Source of the DNA: Siphlonurus alternatus
Lineage: Eukaryota; Arthropoda; Insecta; Ephemeroptera; Siphlonuridae
DNA length: 64,000 nucleotides
Direction: 5' to 3'
NCBI GenBank assembly: GCA_949825025.1
Contig: OX463778.1
Span: forward strand, 7,145,142 to 7,209,141
Each line of letters begins with the position of its first letter. Position 1 is the stretch's first letter. This document shows, one piece after another, positions 1-12,136 of this stretch. Position numbers and translations under genes: made by a program. Under the pieces are notes generated by a model, which searched no databases, was not told the DNA's origin, and saw only the letters and a list, made by a program, of their open reading frames with translations.

Positions 1-237
1 TTTTGCAAATTTTGAAGTGAATTATTGGTTTTGAGAAAATTAAGGTAGAAATTTAACATTGGCTTTATAGACAGAAACGAGAAATGAAGCTGATGTAAGA
101 AAACCGTTCCTTGAATCTGCTCAAATCGCAAGCGATTAAGTTTTAGATCATCCTTGAATTTTTAAAATTTATTTCATTTGATTCCGTATGACAGAAATTT
201 CTTTGACTCGCATAGTAACTGAGGTGAATCGTTAATT
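1..237 (+). repeat. Dispersed repeat R, 5'-cut by window edge
   Basis: This stretch matches 11130-11460 and 27845-28205 on the same strand and parts of 40495-40610 and 53935-54115 on the opposite strand. Shared landmarks are CAAATTTTGAAGTG near the start, a CAAGCGATTAAGTTTTAGA block, and a final AACTGAGGTGAATCGTTAA block. No terminal inverted repeat or coding frame is visible, so the class is unknown. Confidence 0.6.
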
Positions 238-727
238 CCCCACTCAGAAAATAAAAAAAAAGTATTGTAACGAAGTAAAATATATTAGTAGGAACAATTC
301 AGTAAGAATTAAAGGACAGATTTAAGAAGCGTTTCAGTTATTTTTACCTGGTGTGTATGTTGTGAAAATCGCTTATAACATTGCTTATTTTACTGCTTTC
401 TGAATTTTTTTTTATATGTTACAAGAGCTTAAAATTCTAAAGAAAATATTTACAATAATAATTAATATCACTAATTAAAATTATTTTTTTATAATATATT
501 AATTAATTCAATATTTTACTGAACACGTCTCCAAATTATAAATCCACAACCACGTACTTCATTACTGCGTGTGTAAATATACGAAGGCGTGAATTTCAAG
601 GAATTAATAAACTAGTCGTCTGTTTACTTTGTCCCAAAATCTACACCGATCTCTTACCACGAATCTCTGTATGAGAGAAGCTTCAGATACAAACAAGACT
701 GGTGAACACCAAAGAGAATTTAATGTA
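238..727. other. AT-rich intergenic stretch, nothing recognised
   Basis: Low-complexity AT-rich sequence. The short open frame at 629-844 runs into the MITE at 728 and has no support as a gene. Confidence 0.6.
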
Positions 728-847
728 CATTCGTCGCCTCGGAAAATTTCCCAATTTCAACCGTGTAAATCACCGTGCCCTGTGTTATTATTACGGGGCA
801 TGGTGACTGACATGACTGTAAAGGAAAATTTTTCAAGGCGATGACTG
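728..847. mobile_element. MITE family E, TA target duplication
   Basis: A 120-bp foldback whose ends (about CATTCGTCGCCTCGGAAAAT) are inverted copies of each other and are flanked by TA (726-727, 848-849). Related copies lie at 4308, 22962, 31012, 62209 and 62531. TA duplications and short size suggest a Tc1/mariner-type non-autonomous element. The class is inferred. Confidence 0.75.
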
Positions 848-949
848 TATAACCTTCATAATAGATATAATTATATATATATTGAATTTTGGATAGAGGA
901 TTTCGAGTTATATTCTATAAATATTTTTTTTTTATTTAAAACTCTATAA

Positions 950-1077
950 AACCCTAAAAATCGTGTTTGCAAAGTGCTGTGACGTCATGATCATGAAAAT
1001 ATTAACATTTTTAGCATAGGGAAATGTGTTGCATGATTATGAAGTCACAGCTTCTTTTGCCTTGATTTAGAAGATTG
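950..1077. mobile_element. MITE family H, diverged copy
   Basis: Degenerate relative of 60279-60405 and 60624-60751. The left arm keeps GCTGTGACGTCAT and the right arm keeps an imperfect TGAAGTCACAG. The flanks TAA and TTA fit a TWA duplication, but the copy is old. Confidence 0.6.
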
Positions 1078-1167
1078 TTATAGAGGATTCAAAAAAATAT
1101 GAAAAAAATTGCCAATACACAATTCGAGGTGTTCTCCAACTATGCAATAAAAATCATGAAGGTCATC

Positions 1168-1262
1168 CATTGCAACACAATGGGTGTGATTCACGAAGAA
1201 GTTAGCCAGGTTTCTAACCACGTTTAGCTTATCCACGAGCTGACCATGCAAGTTTGAGTGCA
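1168..1262. mobile_element. MITE family C, half copy
   Basis: Begins GGGTGTGATTCACGAAG and continues through the GTTAGCCAGGTTTCTAACCA block found at 19225, 43945 and 63662. The second arm is missing. Confidence 0.6.
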
Positions 1263-1605
1263 ATTGGAGATTTAAAATGTAAAATTGTCTCAACAAGGTT
1301 ATTGTTTTTTTTTTTATTATCTTGAAACAAAATTATTGAAAACTGAAATTCAGCTTAACGGTTCAATAACTGGGATGTTTCTATAGGAAATTCAACTTAA
1401 TGTTACTTTTGTTTATTTACATGTTCATGGTTGTTGTATGTAAATTGAAGCGTCTGACCTCTGTCGGTGGTGAAAACAATTTTATGGAAAAATTCCACTG
1501 AATATTAAATTACTTAACAAACTTAGAATTGAAATTGAGTTTGTATTGAATATTTTAGGTACTGTACACTGCAGTCAAATAAAAATGTACGATCCGATAC
1601 TTTAA
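1263..1605. other. AT-rich stretch, nothing recognised
   Basis: No coding frame, RNA or family match was seen. Confidence 0.5.
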
Positions 1606-1982
1606 AGGTGGATTCACATGGTGATTTTTTCATGCGAATAATGTGCACTTGCTGTAACATCCATTGGCGGCCATATTTGTCGATTAACAAAAGAGCGTCG
1701 TTAATTAACGTGATATTCGCCGCCGCAACCTGGCGAATTCACTCGTCGCATTGGATTTTACAGCTTTTAAGGCAGATTCAGATGGCGACAACAGCGATGC
1801 AACGCGATTTTGTCGTAAAAGCTGTGAAATCGTATGCGGCGGCAAATTTGATCGCCGGCGATCGCATTAATTACGATGCTGTTTTTCTTTTAATCACCAA
1901 ATAAGGCCACCAATGGATGTTACAGCAAGTGCGCATTATTCACGTCGCGTCGCATGATAAAAATCGCAATGTGAATCCACCT
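1606..1982. mobile_element. MITE family A, head-to-head composite
   Basis: Two family A copies in opposite orientation: a plus copy (1606 to about 1769) cut short, then a minus copy (about 1770-1982). Both outer ends read AGGTGGATTC, and the composite is flanked by TAA (1603-1605, 1983-1985). The internal join reads like an insertion into TTA. The open frame at 1608-1904 is part of the MITE and is not treated as a gene. Confidence 0.75.
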
Positions 1983-1985
1983 TAA

Positions 1986-2757
1986 GATATATTATATTAT
2001 AATAGCATCTGTTAAGGTCTATATTTACAAGAATCTTCTCATAGATTTTGACCTAGAAAATTTTAGTACCAGATTTAGTAAGAGAATTTGATGTAAAATT
2101 TCGTGATAAATTTTTTTATGTTTTATCTTTTTGAATTTCCTTTTACATAATCATATAACAATGGAAAGAAGCACAGCCTTAAATATTCCAACATAAAAAC
2201 CAGTGAAGAATTATGAAATGTGTCATGAAATTATTTCATATCCTTTTGAAGTTTATTTTTATTCACCACTAAAAGAAGAATGTGGAGTGACTTCTTCTTG
2301 ATGGTATTATGTGACAATAGATAGCGGCAAGTGAGACGGCAGCGCGTACTTTAAAGAGCTCTTCAAATATCTGCCGCCAGTGCTGTGAACAATGATTTTA
2401 TATACTGGGAACACATGAGAGAGGGAATTCTTTTGTGTTATACAGACGTGCGAGCTATAAAAGAATGTTCTCAGACACGAGTGTGTTACAAAGAACATTA
2501 CACACGAGCCATTCGATTGGAAGTACACTGTGGAAAAGAGTTTGGTACACTTCAATTTAAATAAAAATCCATGTTAAAGAATAGCCTGATTTTGAGATTT
2601 TTTTTCAAATGTTCAGTCAAACAGAAAGCATGAGTGTCTACTGAATGTTAGTATCCTATTTATTTAAGGAATGGAGAATTTTAGCTGTTGAGTAAAGGAC
2701 AACTATTTTAACTTTATGCATTAGAATAAATTGATCCAAATTTGATTCCCTTACTAA
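1986..2757. other. Unassigned stretch with a GC-richer patch
   Basis: Mostly AT-rich. The patch at about 2300-2560 is less AT-rich and holds an 82-codon minus-strand frame (2307-2555) that I do not recognise. It has no splice or homology evidence. Confidence 0.4.
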
Positions 2758-3335
2758 CGAAGTATCGATCTAAAAAAAAAATTACTGGAGAAATGGATAG
2801 AGGGTGCAAAGTTTCGATACTCTGATTTTTTTCACATTTTTTTTATCAAACGCTATTGGATACTTCTATATACTTGCTAATTACATACTACTTTGAAACC
2901 CAGAATCTTTAGAAACCTTATAACTTGAGCGTTTCGCGGGCTCTTCTGAAACGGGGGCGGCCACGGCCTTGCAATTCATCCCGGCATTTGCGCCTGCGAC
3001 TGAGGGAAATATGGAAACCTCAGCCAGGATGGACGCTACAGCATTTGTCAATGAACCGGAAGTGCAATGGTCCAAAGCTATAGGGGAATCACATAGTGGT
3101 AAAGCGGAACGATTTACCCATGGGAGGGAAACGTGTCTTTTGTTGAATGGTCACCCATCCAAAAATAGCCACGCTTGGCCTTGCTTGACTTCGTTGATCT
3201 GATGAGACCCGCTACACCTCCTATTTAGATTTCTCAGAGTCCAGGAACTCTATTATAAAGAAAATTATTTTAAGTACATAGAGAGTTACGCCCCCATATA
3301 GACGCCTCTCTTAATAAAATAGATAGAAACAAAAG
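2758..3335. mobile_element. MITE family I, split by a 5S-SINE
   Basis: The left piece (2758-2854) has the family I opening GGATAGAGGGTGCAAAGTTT and the CTCTGATTTTTTTCA block. The right piece (3223-3335) has the internal block around GACGCCTCTCTTAATAAAAT also seen at 30735-30780. A 5S-derived SINE lies between them. The far end cannot be placed exactly. Confidence 0.55.
2855..3222 (-). mobile_element. 5S rRNA-derived SINE copy 1
   Basis: Read on the minus strand, the head contains TCAGATCAACGAAGTCAAGC and TTTTTGGATGGGTGACC, matching the internal control region of 5S rRNA. The body follows (GCTTTGGACCATTGCACTTC and CTGAGGTTTCCATATTTCCC). The tail (CGAAACGCTCAAGTTATAAG) is shared with the copy at 51187-51565. 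Too diverged and extended to be a 5S gene. Confidence 0.85.
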
Positions 3336-3490
3336 AAGAGTGGGTGCACCCAAATATCTTGCATTTACAATGATAAAGAGAGGATCCAACCCTTGGTTTC
3401 AAGGGAGGATATGCAATATTTATGCACCAAAATTTTATAAATTTGACTCCATAGTTTCAATATACTATGTATTATGTTCCCAGCAATCAT

Positions 3491-3706
3491 CCCTTATAGT
3501 TGAAAATTTACGTCTTCAACTCATCCTTTACACGTCTAAACCTAATCTTTTTACCTCCAAAACACATCTTATTTCTTCTTCGTTCAAAATGGGGATGAAA
3601 TGGAGTCTATTTTTCTAACATTTTATGCTCAATAAGAGAAAAGAAGACGTAATCTTGACTTTTTTTCTTTAAAATGGTACAAAATAGAATAAAATAAGAC
3701 GATCGC
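3491..3706 (+). mobile_element. MITE family D, 3'-truncated
   Basis: Has the family D hallmarks ACGTCTTCAACTCATCCTTT and ACACGTCTAAACCTAATC, then TTTTATGCTCAATAAGAG and a GGTACAAAATAGAATAAA block. The final TTTCAACTCGGG end is missing. Confidence 0.75.
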
Positions 3707-4225
3707 GGAGATGCAACCACAAAAAGTTTAAAATAATATTTGTAAATAAACCATTGTAAAAAAACATTGAGTTACAAATAACCGTCATTTAAATAATCCA
3801 ATATTCAGCTCTTTGAAGTGTCATATATATTACTTACCTCTCATTATTACATATATGTGTCATCATGCATTATTAATACATGCAACATACCTTTGCGTGT
3901 ATATGACACGTAATATCGGTTTATAATATCTCATTGAGATTAACGAGTGAAGTGGTGATCTCATGTTTGATTCATGTACATAATTCAACCCCCTGTGTGG
4001 TAAAGTATTGACACATTTTACACGATAATTTCCCATCAGAACTAACCTAATATGACCAACGCATTATGTATGTAACCTTTACCATATAAAAAAAGATGTG
4101 ATTATTTTGTAATTCAAACCAAAATCAATATTATCCATTGGAATAAAGTAAGCAGTTAATTCCTAAAACAAGCCTTTGTTCTGATGATTAACATTAATTC
4201 CAAGCTTTAAGGCAGTTTACATTGG
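3707..4225. other. AT-rich stretch, nothing recognised
   Basis: No supported gene. Small imperfect palindromes of ATATGACAC type occur near 3850-3920 but match no family here. Confidence 0.45.
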
Positions 4226-4307
4226 TTATACGAATTAGACTTTAATGGAAAAGGTCACAGGTTCAAATCCAGTGTAGGGCGTAATATTTTTCATAATGTA
4301 TATTTAT
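4226..4307 (+). repeat. tRNA-like pol III box remnant
   Basis: Contains an A-box-like TGGTTATACGAATTAGAC and a good B-box, GGTTCAAATCC, with spacing like a tRNA gene (about 4222-4270). Stems are not conserved enough for a functional tRNA. Best read as a SINE head fragment. Confidence 0.4.
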
Positions 4308-4421
4308 TTTGTTGCCTTGGATAATTTCACATTTGCAGCCTCACCATGTCGTGTGTTATCCTTACGGGTTATAGTGGTGATTAACAAGGTTGCAAAGGGA
4401 AATTTTCCGAGGTGATGTGTG
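4308..4421. mobile_element. MITE family E, 5' end damaged
   Basis: Left arm begins GTTGCCTTGGATAATTTCAC. Right arm AAAGGGAAATTTTCCGAGGT ends at a TA. The centre holds the family CACCATGTCGTGTGTTATCC motif. Confidence 0.7.
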
Positions 4422-4423
4422 TA

Positions 4424-5486
4424 CATTTTATCATGTGGTTTAATTTGCAAACAAAATATGTAGATTGAGTTAGACCATTACTGATCTAAATCATACGAGG
4501 ATGTATTATAGCAACATCATATATACGTTTTTTATAAATGTCTTTTATAAATTTGAAATGGTTTCAATAATTGAAGTGAGATAATTTTATAAAATGCGTC
4601 ATAAAAAAAAAAAAATGGTGGACAAAATTACGGACTCACTCTGTGGATACTGGAATTATATAACAAGTTTAATATTTCTAGTTGAAAATTAAAAAAAAAA
4701 AAAAAATGTCACGTTTAAAAAATGTATAAATATATAGGATATAAATACATATATTTAGAAAATTCAACATATTTAGGTCAAATAAGACTAGCTCCATTTC
4801 TATTTTTCTGCATTCTTAAAAGAAGACTTTAAATTGACTTCTTGACTGATAAAGAGCGATATTAAAGCTCACAAATTTTAAAGCCCAAAATTTCAAAATA
4901 TTAAAATTCAGCTTGTTCTGAAAATATAATCTGAATTTTAATACAAATATTTTACACATTATAAGACATTGAAAGATGAAATTAAAAAAAAAAAATTTTA
5001 ATAACAATAATGTTTTATATATAAAGAGCAAATAACTTTATTATTATTTTTATAATTATGATCGAAGCTCTACATATTTATATTATATTTGAAATTGAAA
5101 CATCTTTTAGAAATACAACATGCAATTGCATGCTACGTAGAAATGAATGAAAACAAATATTACCAATTTTTTAATTTGTTCTTTAAAAAAAACAGAAGAT
5201 AATATTACATGCTATATTGATCTCTCTCTTTCTCTCTTTTCAATTTTCAATTTTCTCATATAATTTATATAATATCATGTATTGTATCTATGCACATTTT
5301 TTACTGTGATATAATTTGATTTGTTTATTTTTCTTCTGTACTTTGTAATTATATAAAAATCAATTACTGCTAAAATGACAGGCAACTAATTTCAAGTACA
5401 AGCAACAGAGAAATTAATTTAGAGGAATAATATGGTCACGTGTGCAATATACCAGCATAATTGAAACAGAGAGAGCTGCAGGCGAC

Positions 5487-5488
<2 letters not shown>
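4424..5488. other. AT-rich stretch, nothing recognised
   Basis: Very AT-rich with several poly-A runs (4606, 4690, 4985). No gene or family match. Confidence 0.5.

Positions 5489-5538
<50 letters not shown>
5489..5538. repeat. (GA)n microsatellite
   Basis: About 25 uninterrupted GA units. Confidence 0.95.
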
Positions 5539-5541
<3 letters not shown>

Positions 5542-5713
5542 AGATGATTTTTTCATTTTAATTCTAGAGCAATTTAATAAAGCTCTATTTAATTTTCATT
5601 AAAAATTACTTAAAACACGAAGCATTTTTCTTTCATAATTTTTTAAAAGAAAAAAAAGTAACTTCAATCCCGTCTAAAAATATTAAAATATCAAAGATTA
5701 TTATTTTAAGTTA

Positions 5714-6004
5714 CCCTAGTTGAAAATTTACGTCTCCAGCTCATCCTCTACACGTCTAAACCTGATATCTTATGATGTCTTTTTACCTCAAAAACACATC
5801 TTATTTCTTCTCAACCTTTACCCACCTTGTTTCTTCTTCGAATGGTGGCAATATTTTTAACATTTTATGCTCAATAAGAGGAAAAATTCGTAATCTCGCG
5901 TCTTTTCTCCTCTTTTTTTTTTCTTCAAAAATTGTACAGAATAGGAGAAAAAAAGAGAGAGAAGAGAGCTTAATAGTGAATAAAAGATGAAATTTATTTC
6001 AATT
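5714..6004 (+). mobile_element. MITE family D
   Basis: Starts CCCTAGTTGAAAATTTACG immediately after TTA (5711-5713) and ends with the family TTTATTTCAA block. The internal (T)n/AAGAGAGCTTAATAGTGAAT portion is intact. Confidence 0.8.
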
Positions 6005-7978
6005 AAAGTAGGTTATAACATTATGTCGTTAGCTGCAGAGTAATTATTTAAAGTTCACTGACCTTTGACCTTTTTGACCTCTGACAATGAATCCTTTATA
6101 AATTCATAACTATACACAGAATTCTATGAACAATCTTGCTCGTTTTTCAATTATATAATGTCAGGTAAATAATTTACAAAGTTTGTAGACATGAATACAG
6201 AAATAAAAATTTAATTAAATATACAGTCTTTCGTACTACTTCATTGAAAAACAATTCTATAGACAGTTTGTTATTATTAAATATGATCTTTAAACATAAA
6301 TTTTTGAACAATAATTATTAATTAAAATTTATTTCATTTAAAATAGAAGCCATTCAGAGTATAAGTTAATTAAATAAAATTTATAAAGTGATCTCAAATT
6401 TAATTAAATTTCAATATACCTTACAAGTAAATTAAGATGATTAATTACATTGTGGTTACCTGTAAGTGCATATTAGAAGCACTTATTACTAAAGTCCATG
6501 GTAAACAAATCTGATGCAACATGATCATTAGTGCAGTTAACTTGCATCATGTAATATAAATGGCTCGTTGCACATGCAAGATGCACTTAAAATGTAATTA
6601 AAATAAAATTTAAGCTTTTAAAATTGTAATGAGATTTTATATGTTTTAACGTTTATATTTATTTCTTAATTCATAGAAATTGCTATTAAGTTAAATGTAA
6701 TTTATTTTATTATTACTTAAATATTATGGTCGGGAGTTTTATGAAGGAAATTAATATTACTTTTAAGATGAAAATTATAATTATAAATACAATTTCTAGG
6801 AATATTATACAAGCCATAATTAACGTTTTATTTTATAGATATATATAAATATAATTATTTTATTATAATAATCGTTTTTTAATGAATAATATTTACTGTT
6901 GTTGAATAAATTATTAATAATATATATTTAAAGTGCTTGAATTAATACTTGAATATAATAGCGTCTTCAACAAGTACTCTTATTACTTATTACTATACTG
7001 TAAATTCTCATGTATTTTAATGAGAACAGCTGTTCAAATTAATAACTAGCAAAAACAAAATCTAAAGAGGGTAGTTAAAGAAATCGAAAAATGGTAAAAT
7101 GGTAAATAAAATCTATATGTGGTTAAAATTCTAGAGAAATGGCCTTGTCAATTATCTCTACGCACTGCTAATTAAGGTTTGTCATTTTCAGTGAAAGTGA
7201 TAATTTAATTTTATATTTTTTTAATACATGTATAATATTTTAAAAATTATATAATGCATAAAATTATATAATACATTATACTTTTAATACTAAATTTGAT
7301 AAAATTACATTGCAATCTACAGCAATTTTTTCCCAAATAATAAACTCTTATGATTCTTAGACGGTAATTTTTTACACATATTTCTTTTTTAAAGTATTCA
7401 AAAAAGAAAAATATCCTATTTTGGTTTTAAAACTACACCTAATTGAACAAAACTTCCATTTTTTTTATTTCGTCCTTATATATAGAAAGATTAAAGAATT
7501 TTAATTTTGAATTTATGTGATTGAGACATAGTTTTAGGATACAAGACACGTCTTATAAACCACACCTGTTTTTAATGCATAATATATATGTATTTGGAAT
7601 TGGACGAAGTAATGAATTTGAAATTTATATAATGTTGCAGTTTGTCATCCTAATTCAGATTTCCAAGTTTTTTTTAGTTAATTTAGTCAAATTCTCGGAT
7701 GTACAACTTGGTTGTGAATTCTAAAAGTTCTCCTATATTCACCTCTCCTTTGTACCCTTACATCAATGGACGGGTTAAAAATTGGGCCTGACTATATAAC
7801 CGTTTTAATAAGGATGCTTACAGAGAGTTGAGAAGGCTCGTGGTCTATCAATTAATAGTATTGTGTAACTAAAGGAACATGGAAACTCTAGTAAATATAG
7901 TCGGAATAAATAACATCTGTGTATTACGTCATAAAATAAATTAAGAAAAGGTGAAGTAAGTCAATACCGATCGTGTTA
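6005..7978. other. AT-rich stretch, nothing recognised
   Basis: Nearly 2 kb of very AT-rich sequence. Weak inverted repeats around GCAC/TGCATCATG occur at 6460-6600. Short open frames (for example 7521-7724) show no domain. Confidence 0.5.
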
Positions 7979-8190
7979 AGGTTGTTTTACATGTTTAAAT
8001 GGAGCGATGTCGAGTGGCGTGAGAAAAGCGCATTTACAGTAAAATCGTATAGTAGCCATCTTGGAAAAATCCCTTTCACGCAGTGATGAAATCCCGCTAC
8101 TTATTTCCTCACCAACATATCTACCATACGATTTTACTGCAAGTGCGCTTTTGTCACGCTCACTGGACATCGATTCATGTAAATCCACCT
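7979..8190. mobile_element. MITE family B, diverged
   Basis: Inverted ends AGGTTGTTTTACATG and its counterpart near TTCATGTAAATCCACCT, flanked by TTA/TAA. The interior keeps GGAGCGATGTCGAG, GCAAGTGCGC and paired copies of ACCATACGATTTTACTG. Confidence 0.65.
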
Positions 8191-8555
8191 TAAAGCTCTA
8201 CCAAATCGATTTGTTTTATATACTTATGTAAACACTGCTTTAATTGAATTGTTTATATAGCAGGACAATAAATTAATATAACAATACTAATTGAAAGGCT
8301 CATTTATATATAATGCTATAATTCAGTACACAGAGTTAATTATAGTAAATTAAAATGACAATAATAATTATGATATATAAAGTCAGCACTTGAATATATA
8401 AATTTGTAACAATGCTTCACATACGAGAGAGCTAATGTTATTCATACCACAAAGCAAAACAACTTATTTTCCAACTCAAGTAGTAATTTATAGTCATACT
8501 AATGTACTACTAAAGCTCACGAGTACTTGACTTTTAGTTTTAATCATCAAAATGT
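8191..8555. other. AT-rich stretch, nothing recognised
   Basis: No gene or clear family match. Confidence 0.45.
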
Positions 8556-8762
8556 TCATACTAAAATTTTAGATGCTGAATTTCAGTATAATTATTTTTA
8601 CCTTACTGTACGTATTTAGTACATTAAATTTACTAATTAAACCTTACTTCCAGTACTTTACACACATAAGCACTTCATCTATTAACTGAAAGTACAAATT
8701 CTGTACTGAAAAATTAGTCAATAAAAGATCTTAAAATAAGTATCTAAAAATTTAGTGTTTAT
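8556..8762. mobile_element. Foldback family O, degenerate copy
   Basis: Left TTTTAGATGCTGAATTTCAG and right GTATCTAAAAATTTAGTGTT match, as diverged ends, the foldback at 54684-54990. Strongly decayed. Confidence 0.45.
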
Positions 8763-9099
8763 AAAAGTTCAAATCAAAGTTAATTAATTTATATAAATGC
8801 ATATAAAAATAAAAAATATGCACTACAGTATTTCTAAGTTAATTTTTTGTAATAAACCTACTATAAAATTATCCTTTTTACCGACGATTTCTTATATAAC
8901 ATTCTTCTAGATTAAATAATAATAAAAAAAAAAAAAACATTATAACTAACAGCAACACCACTCATTTTTTTAATAATTTTATGATACAAACATGGACATT
9001 AATGTAATTATAATTAAACAGCTGACTTTATAAATTTACGCATTAATGTCGCCATCATTTATATTTAAGGCCTGTACATAATTTGGAGGCATTATTCAG
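8763..9099. other. AT-rich stretch, nothing recognised
   Basis: No supported feature apart from a poly-A run near 8925. Confidence 0.45.
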
Positions 9100-9102
9100 T
9101 AA

Positions 9103-9318
9103 GGCTTGTCGCAGACAGAATTGCATGATTTCGCAGCGTATGATAAAAAAAATTAAGAAACTATGCGATCACAGGTATGCGCGTGCCATGCACACAGCTT
9201 CGCATGGTATCGTATGGTATGACTTCGTAAGTTTCTCATTTAGAACCGGTTCTAAATTTTTATCATACGAAGTCATACCATACGAAATCATACGATGCGA
9301 TGCTGTCTGCGAGCAGCC
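9103..9318. mobile_element. MITE family F, TAA target duplication
   Basis: A 216-bp foldback with ends GGCTTGTCGCAGACAG / CTGTCTGCGAGCAGCC, flanked by TAA (9100-9102, 9319-9321). Near-copy of 63005-63212. TIR style and 3-bp TWA duplication suggest PIF/Harbinger. The open frame at 9083-9328 reads across it and is not a gene. Confidence 0.85.
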
Positions 9319-9321
9319 TAA

Positions 9322-10380
9322 GCGTTAAGACCCTATCAATTTAAAATCTGAAATTCATAAGTCTTGAAAAATTTGGACCTAAAGTAATGAGTAATGACTG
9401 AAACTGAGACTTTAAAAAAATTGGTCCTTCTATATGTCATTGCTCTAATAACACTGTATTTTTTTCATTTTTTTTTTAATTAATTAAGTTTTATGTTTAT
9501 TTTAAATAATAATGTATTCTGTCTTTACCGGCATTGTATATAGTATCTCAAAAGTGCTAACTTTTTACAAAAAAATAAGTCTAATTGCTTCAGAAATAAT
9601 GTTTGTAAATTTACTCATCTCTGTATGATGTAACAAAGAAAAATTTGTACTCGAACAACAGCATAAGAAAAGGCACTTACGTTATAATATATAGTGTCCA
9701 ATCTTTGCTCAATAGCCTCGTCAGGGATATAAATTTATACAAAAATGATCTAAATTTAAGTATTTTGAAAAATAGAGTAAAAAACAACATTCATTTGACA
9801 ATAACGTGTTAATTATTGATGATTTTTACACGAGTGAATAATAAGTAATTTGCCATGCATGTTGTGTTGACTTGTGAGTGTGAGATGAATAAATATTTTA
9901 ATTTAAATTTACTCAATTGATGAAGCCAGACATTTTTTGTTAAATAAATTAAAGCAATTCATTTTAAGCCCCTTTCATTCTAATTTAAAATTCATTTACC
10001 CTATAATCACATAAATAAAGTATTGAAATTATATTGATTTTAGCATTAAATAAATTAGTATATAAATATAATATGTTGTAACCAAAAACTTCTACCAAAA
10101 AATGTGTATCATTACAATTTCACAATTTTTTTCTCGTCATAACTTTTTTTTTTTTTTTACTTCATGGCACTGAAATACAAATAAAGGGTGTGTGTAGTAC
10201 AACGAACGTCAAAAACATAGCTACTACCATAGTCAAATTAATGTAATATTCCCTCCGGAAGTAGCCGGAAGTTTTTGTGGTTTAAACTTGAAACTTTGCA
10301 AAATATTTTTTCGTTAGAAATACTGACCTGTTTGCAAAAATGCAAGGCTGAAAATGCGATTAAAAAGGTCAAGAACCTTT
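9322..10380. other. AT-rich stretch, nothing recognised
   Basis: About 1 kb of AT-rich sequence with no gene, RNA or repeat family I can name. Confidence 0.5.
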
Positions 10381-10641
10381 CCCTAGTTGAAAAATTACGT
10401 CTTCAACTCATCCATTACACGTCTAAACTTAATCTTTTTACCTCTAAGACTTATCTTATTTCCTCTTCACTCAAAGTGAGGATGAAATGAATACAATATT
10501 TCTAACATTTTATGCTCAAGAAGAGGAAAAAGGACGTAATCTCGTCTCTTTTCCCCTCTAAAATGGTGCAAAATAAAAAAAAACAAAAGACGAGAAGAGA
10601 GCTTGATAGCGAATAAAAGATGAATTTTATTTAAACTCGGG
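10381..10641 (+). mobile_element. MITE family D, full length
   Basis: 261 bp from CCCTAGTTGAAAAATTACG to TTTAAACTCGGG, carrying all family blocks. The flanks (CTT / TTC) do not show a clean duplication. Confidence 0.85.
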
Positions 10642-11129
10642 TTCACTTCCTGTGGGAATGTTATGTAAATTTGACTGTATTTGAGTGAGGAGAGAATGTT
10701 TTTTTTTAGCAAGTTGGTGTCGCAGTACACAATGTTTACTTACTGGTAATATACCTCCGGGATACATGGTTGTGTTTATAAAATATTCTCACTAACAACC
10801 CTTTAGCAAATCATTGTTAGTTTAGCCACTCATGACACAAAATATACATTCCCATGGTAATTGATGATGGTTGCTGTTATTTTATAGCAAATTTGAAATT
10901 TTAGACATTGGTTTTCAAATAGTAGATTTAACTGTCATTAATAAAAAAAGTACGATTTGGTTTGGAAAAGTTTGGCCCCAGTTTGGAAGGGATCTACAAA
11001 AGTAGGGTATACGAAGAGCCAGGAGGTTAAATTCAATTCAGTCACTTAAATGTGGCCAGTACCCTATACTAGGGTTCAGTTTAAAAGCTAAAAAATAAAA
11101 AAAATTAATAAATAAAAAAGTACATATGA
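10642..11129. other. AT-rich stretch, nothing recognised
   Basis: A short inverted motif, AGTAGGGTAT … ACCCTATACTAGGG, lies near 11002-11072. No gene. Confidence 0.45.
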
Positions 11130-11460
11130 GAAATTGAAATTATGGATGAATCTCACTTGATTAAAATTTTGAAATTAGCCCCCTTGAATTGAACAAAACT
11201 TTTAGAAGACTTTGAAATTAACATCAATACACAAATTTTGAAGTAGATCTGTCTAATCAGTTTAGGTAGAAGTTTAAAATGGAGCTTTATTTACGGAAAC
11301 CTGAAATGGAGCTGTTGTGAGAAATCACCTCCTTCAATTTTTTCAAACCATAAGCGATTAAGTTTCATATAACATTCTTGAATTTCTAAATTTTATTTCT
11401 TTCGATTCTTTCTTTGCAGATACATTCTAAGACTCCCAAGTAGCTGACTGTGAGCTAAAC
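11130..11460 (+). repeat. Dispersed repeat R
   Basis: Shares ACAAATTTTGAAGTAGATCT, GGAGCTGTTGTGAGAAATCA, CATAAGCGATTAAGTTTC and the end block with 1-237 and 27845-28205. No TIR or coding frame. Confidence 0.65.
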
Positions 11461-11584
11461 GTAAAAAAGTTACAAAAAATGTGAATTAGTTGTGATTCTT
11501 GTTAGCAAAGTAACTTGAGGATCAATATTACAACAAACTTCAAGGTAAAGGATAAGTAGGAAATATTTCGATCAAGTTATCCAT

Positions 11585-11945
11585 GACAGCATTTGCCTAG
11601 TTTACGCTGAGGAATCGTAGAAACCTCAAATCAGGATGGTCGGTGATGCATATGCCTTCAATTAAATTCTGGATAAAGCTAGTTTAAAGCTAAAATGTTG
11701 ATTCTAATTCGTAACATTTGTCTAAAATAAATGAGAAAACGTAGAAACCTTATCTAAAACGGTCAGTAATGCCATCGATTATACCTCTCATTAGAGGACA
11801 CAAGTTTTTAGCGTGACGACTAAAAGGCAAGGTGACTGCACCGGGGTTCAAACTCATGACCACCTGACTAAAGTCAAATAGTCTACCACTACACCATTCG
11901 TTCTGGCTACCTCCTGCATTTGAAATTTCTGTAAACTGTACATTA
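11585..11945 (-). mobile_element. tRNA-headed SINE
   Basis: On the minus strand the head reads A-box TGGTGTAGTGGTAGAC and B-box GAGTTTGAACCCCG at tRNA-like spacing (about 11840-11915). A body holding ACGGTCAGTAATGCCATCG and GATGGTCGGTGATGC follows, like 14520-14585 and 49435-49600. Cloverleaf pairing is poor, so this is a SINE head and not a tRNA gene. Confidence 0.65.
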
Positions 11946-12136
11946 TGCAATAGAGAGTGTAGAAGGCAAAAGATTATTATTTCTGAAGCAAGTAGAGGAG
12001 TAGAGTAGAGGTAAGAAACGAGTGCTTTGGAGGTCTATTTGTGGACGGCTGAGATAATAATGCTGCTGGCTTACCCGCCGTAAGGGATATGACATCATTT
12101 GTATATATCGTCTCTCGTCCAGAATAATGAGCAATC
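11946..12136 (+). repeat. Dispersed repeat Q
   Basis: Shares an ATAGAGAGTG opening, a run of AAGTAGAGGAGTAGAG type, and the block AATAATGCTGCTGGCTTACC with 17665-17830. Function and class unknown. Confidence 0.55.

Noticed and set aside
950..965. Telomere-like CCCTAAAAA
   Set aside because: A single unit inside a family H copy, not an array.
11840..11915. Functional tRNA gene (minus strand)
   Set aside because: A- and B-boxes are present, but acceptor and D stems do not pair, and the flanks match other SINE copies.
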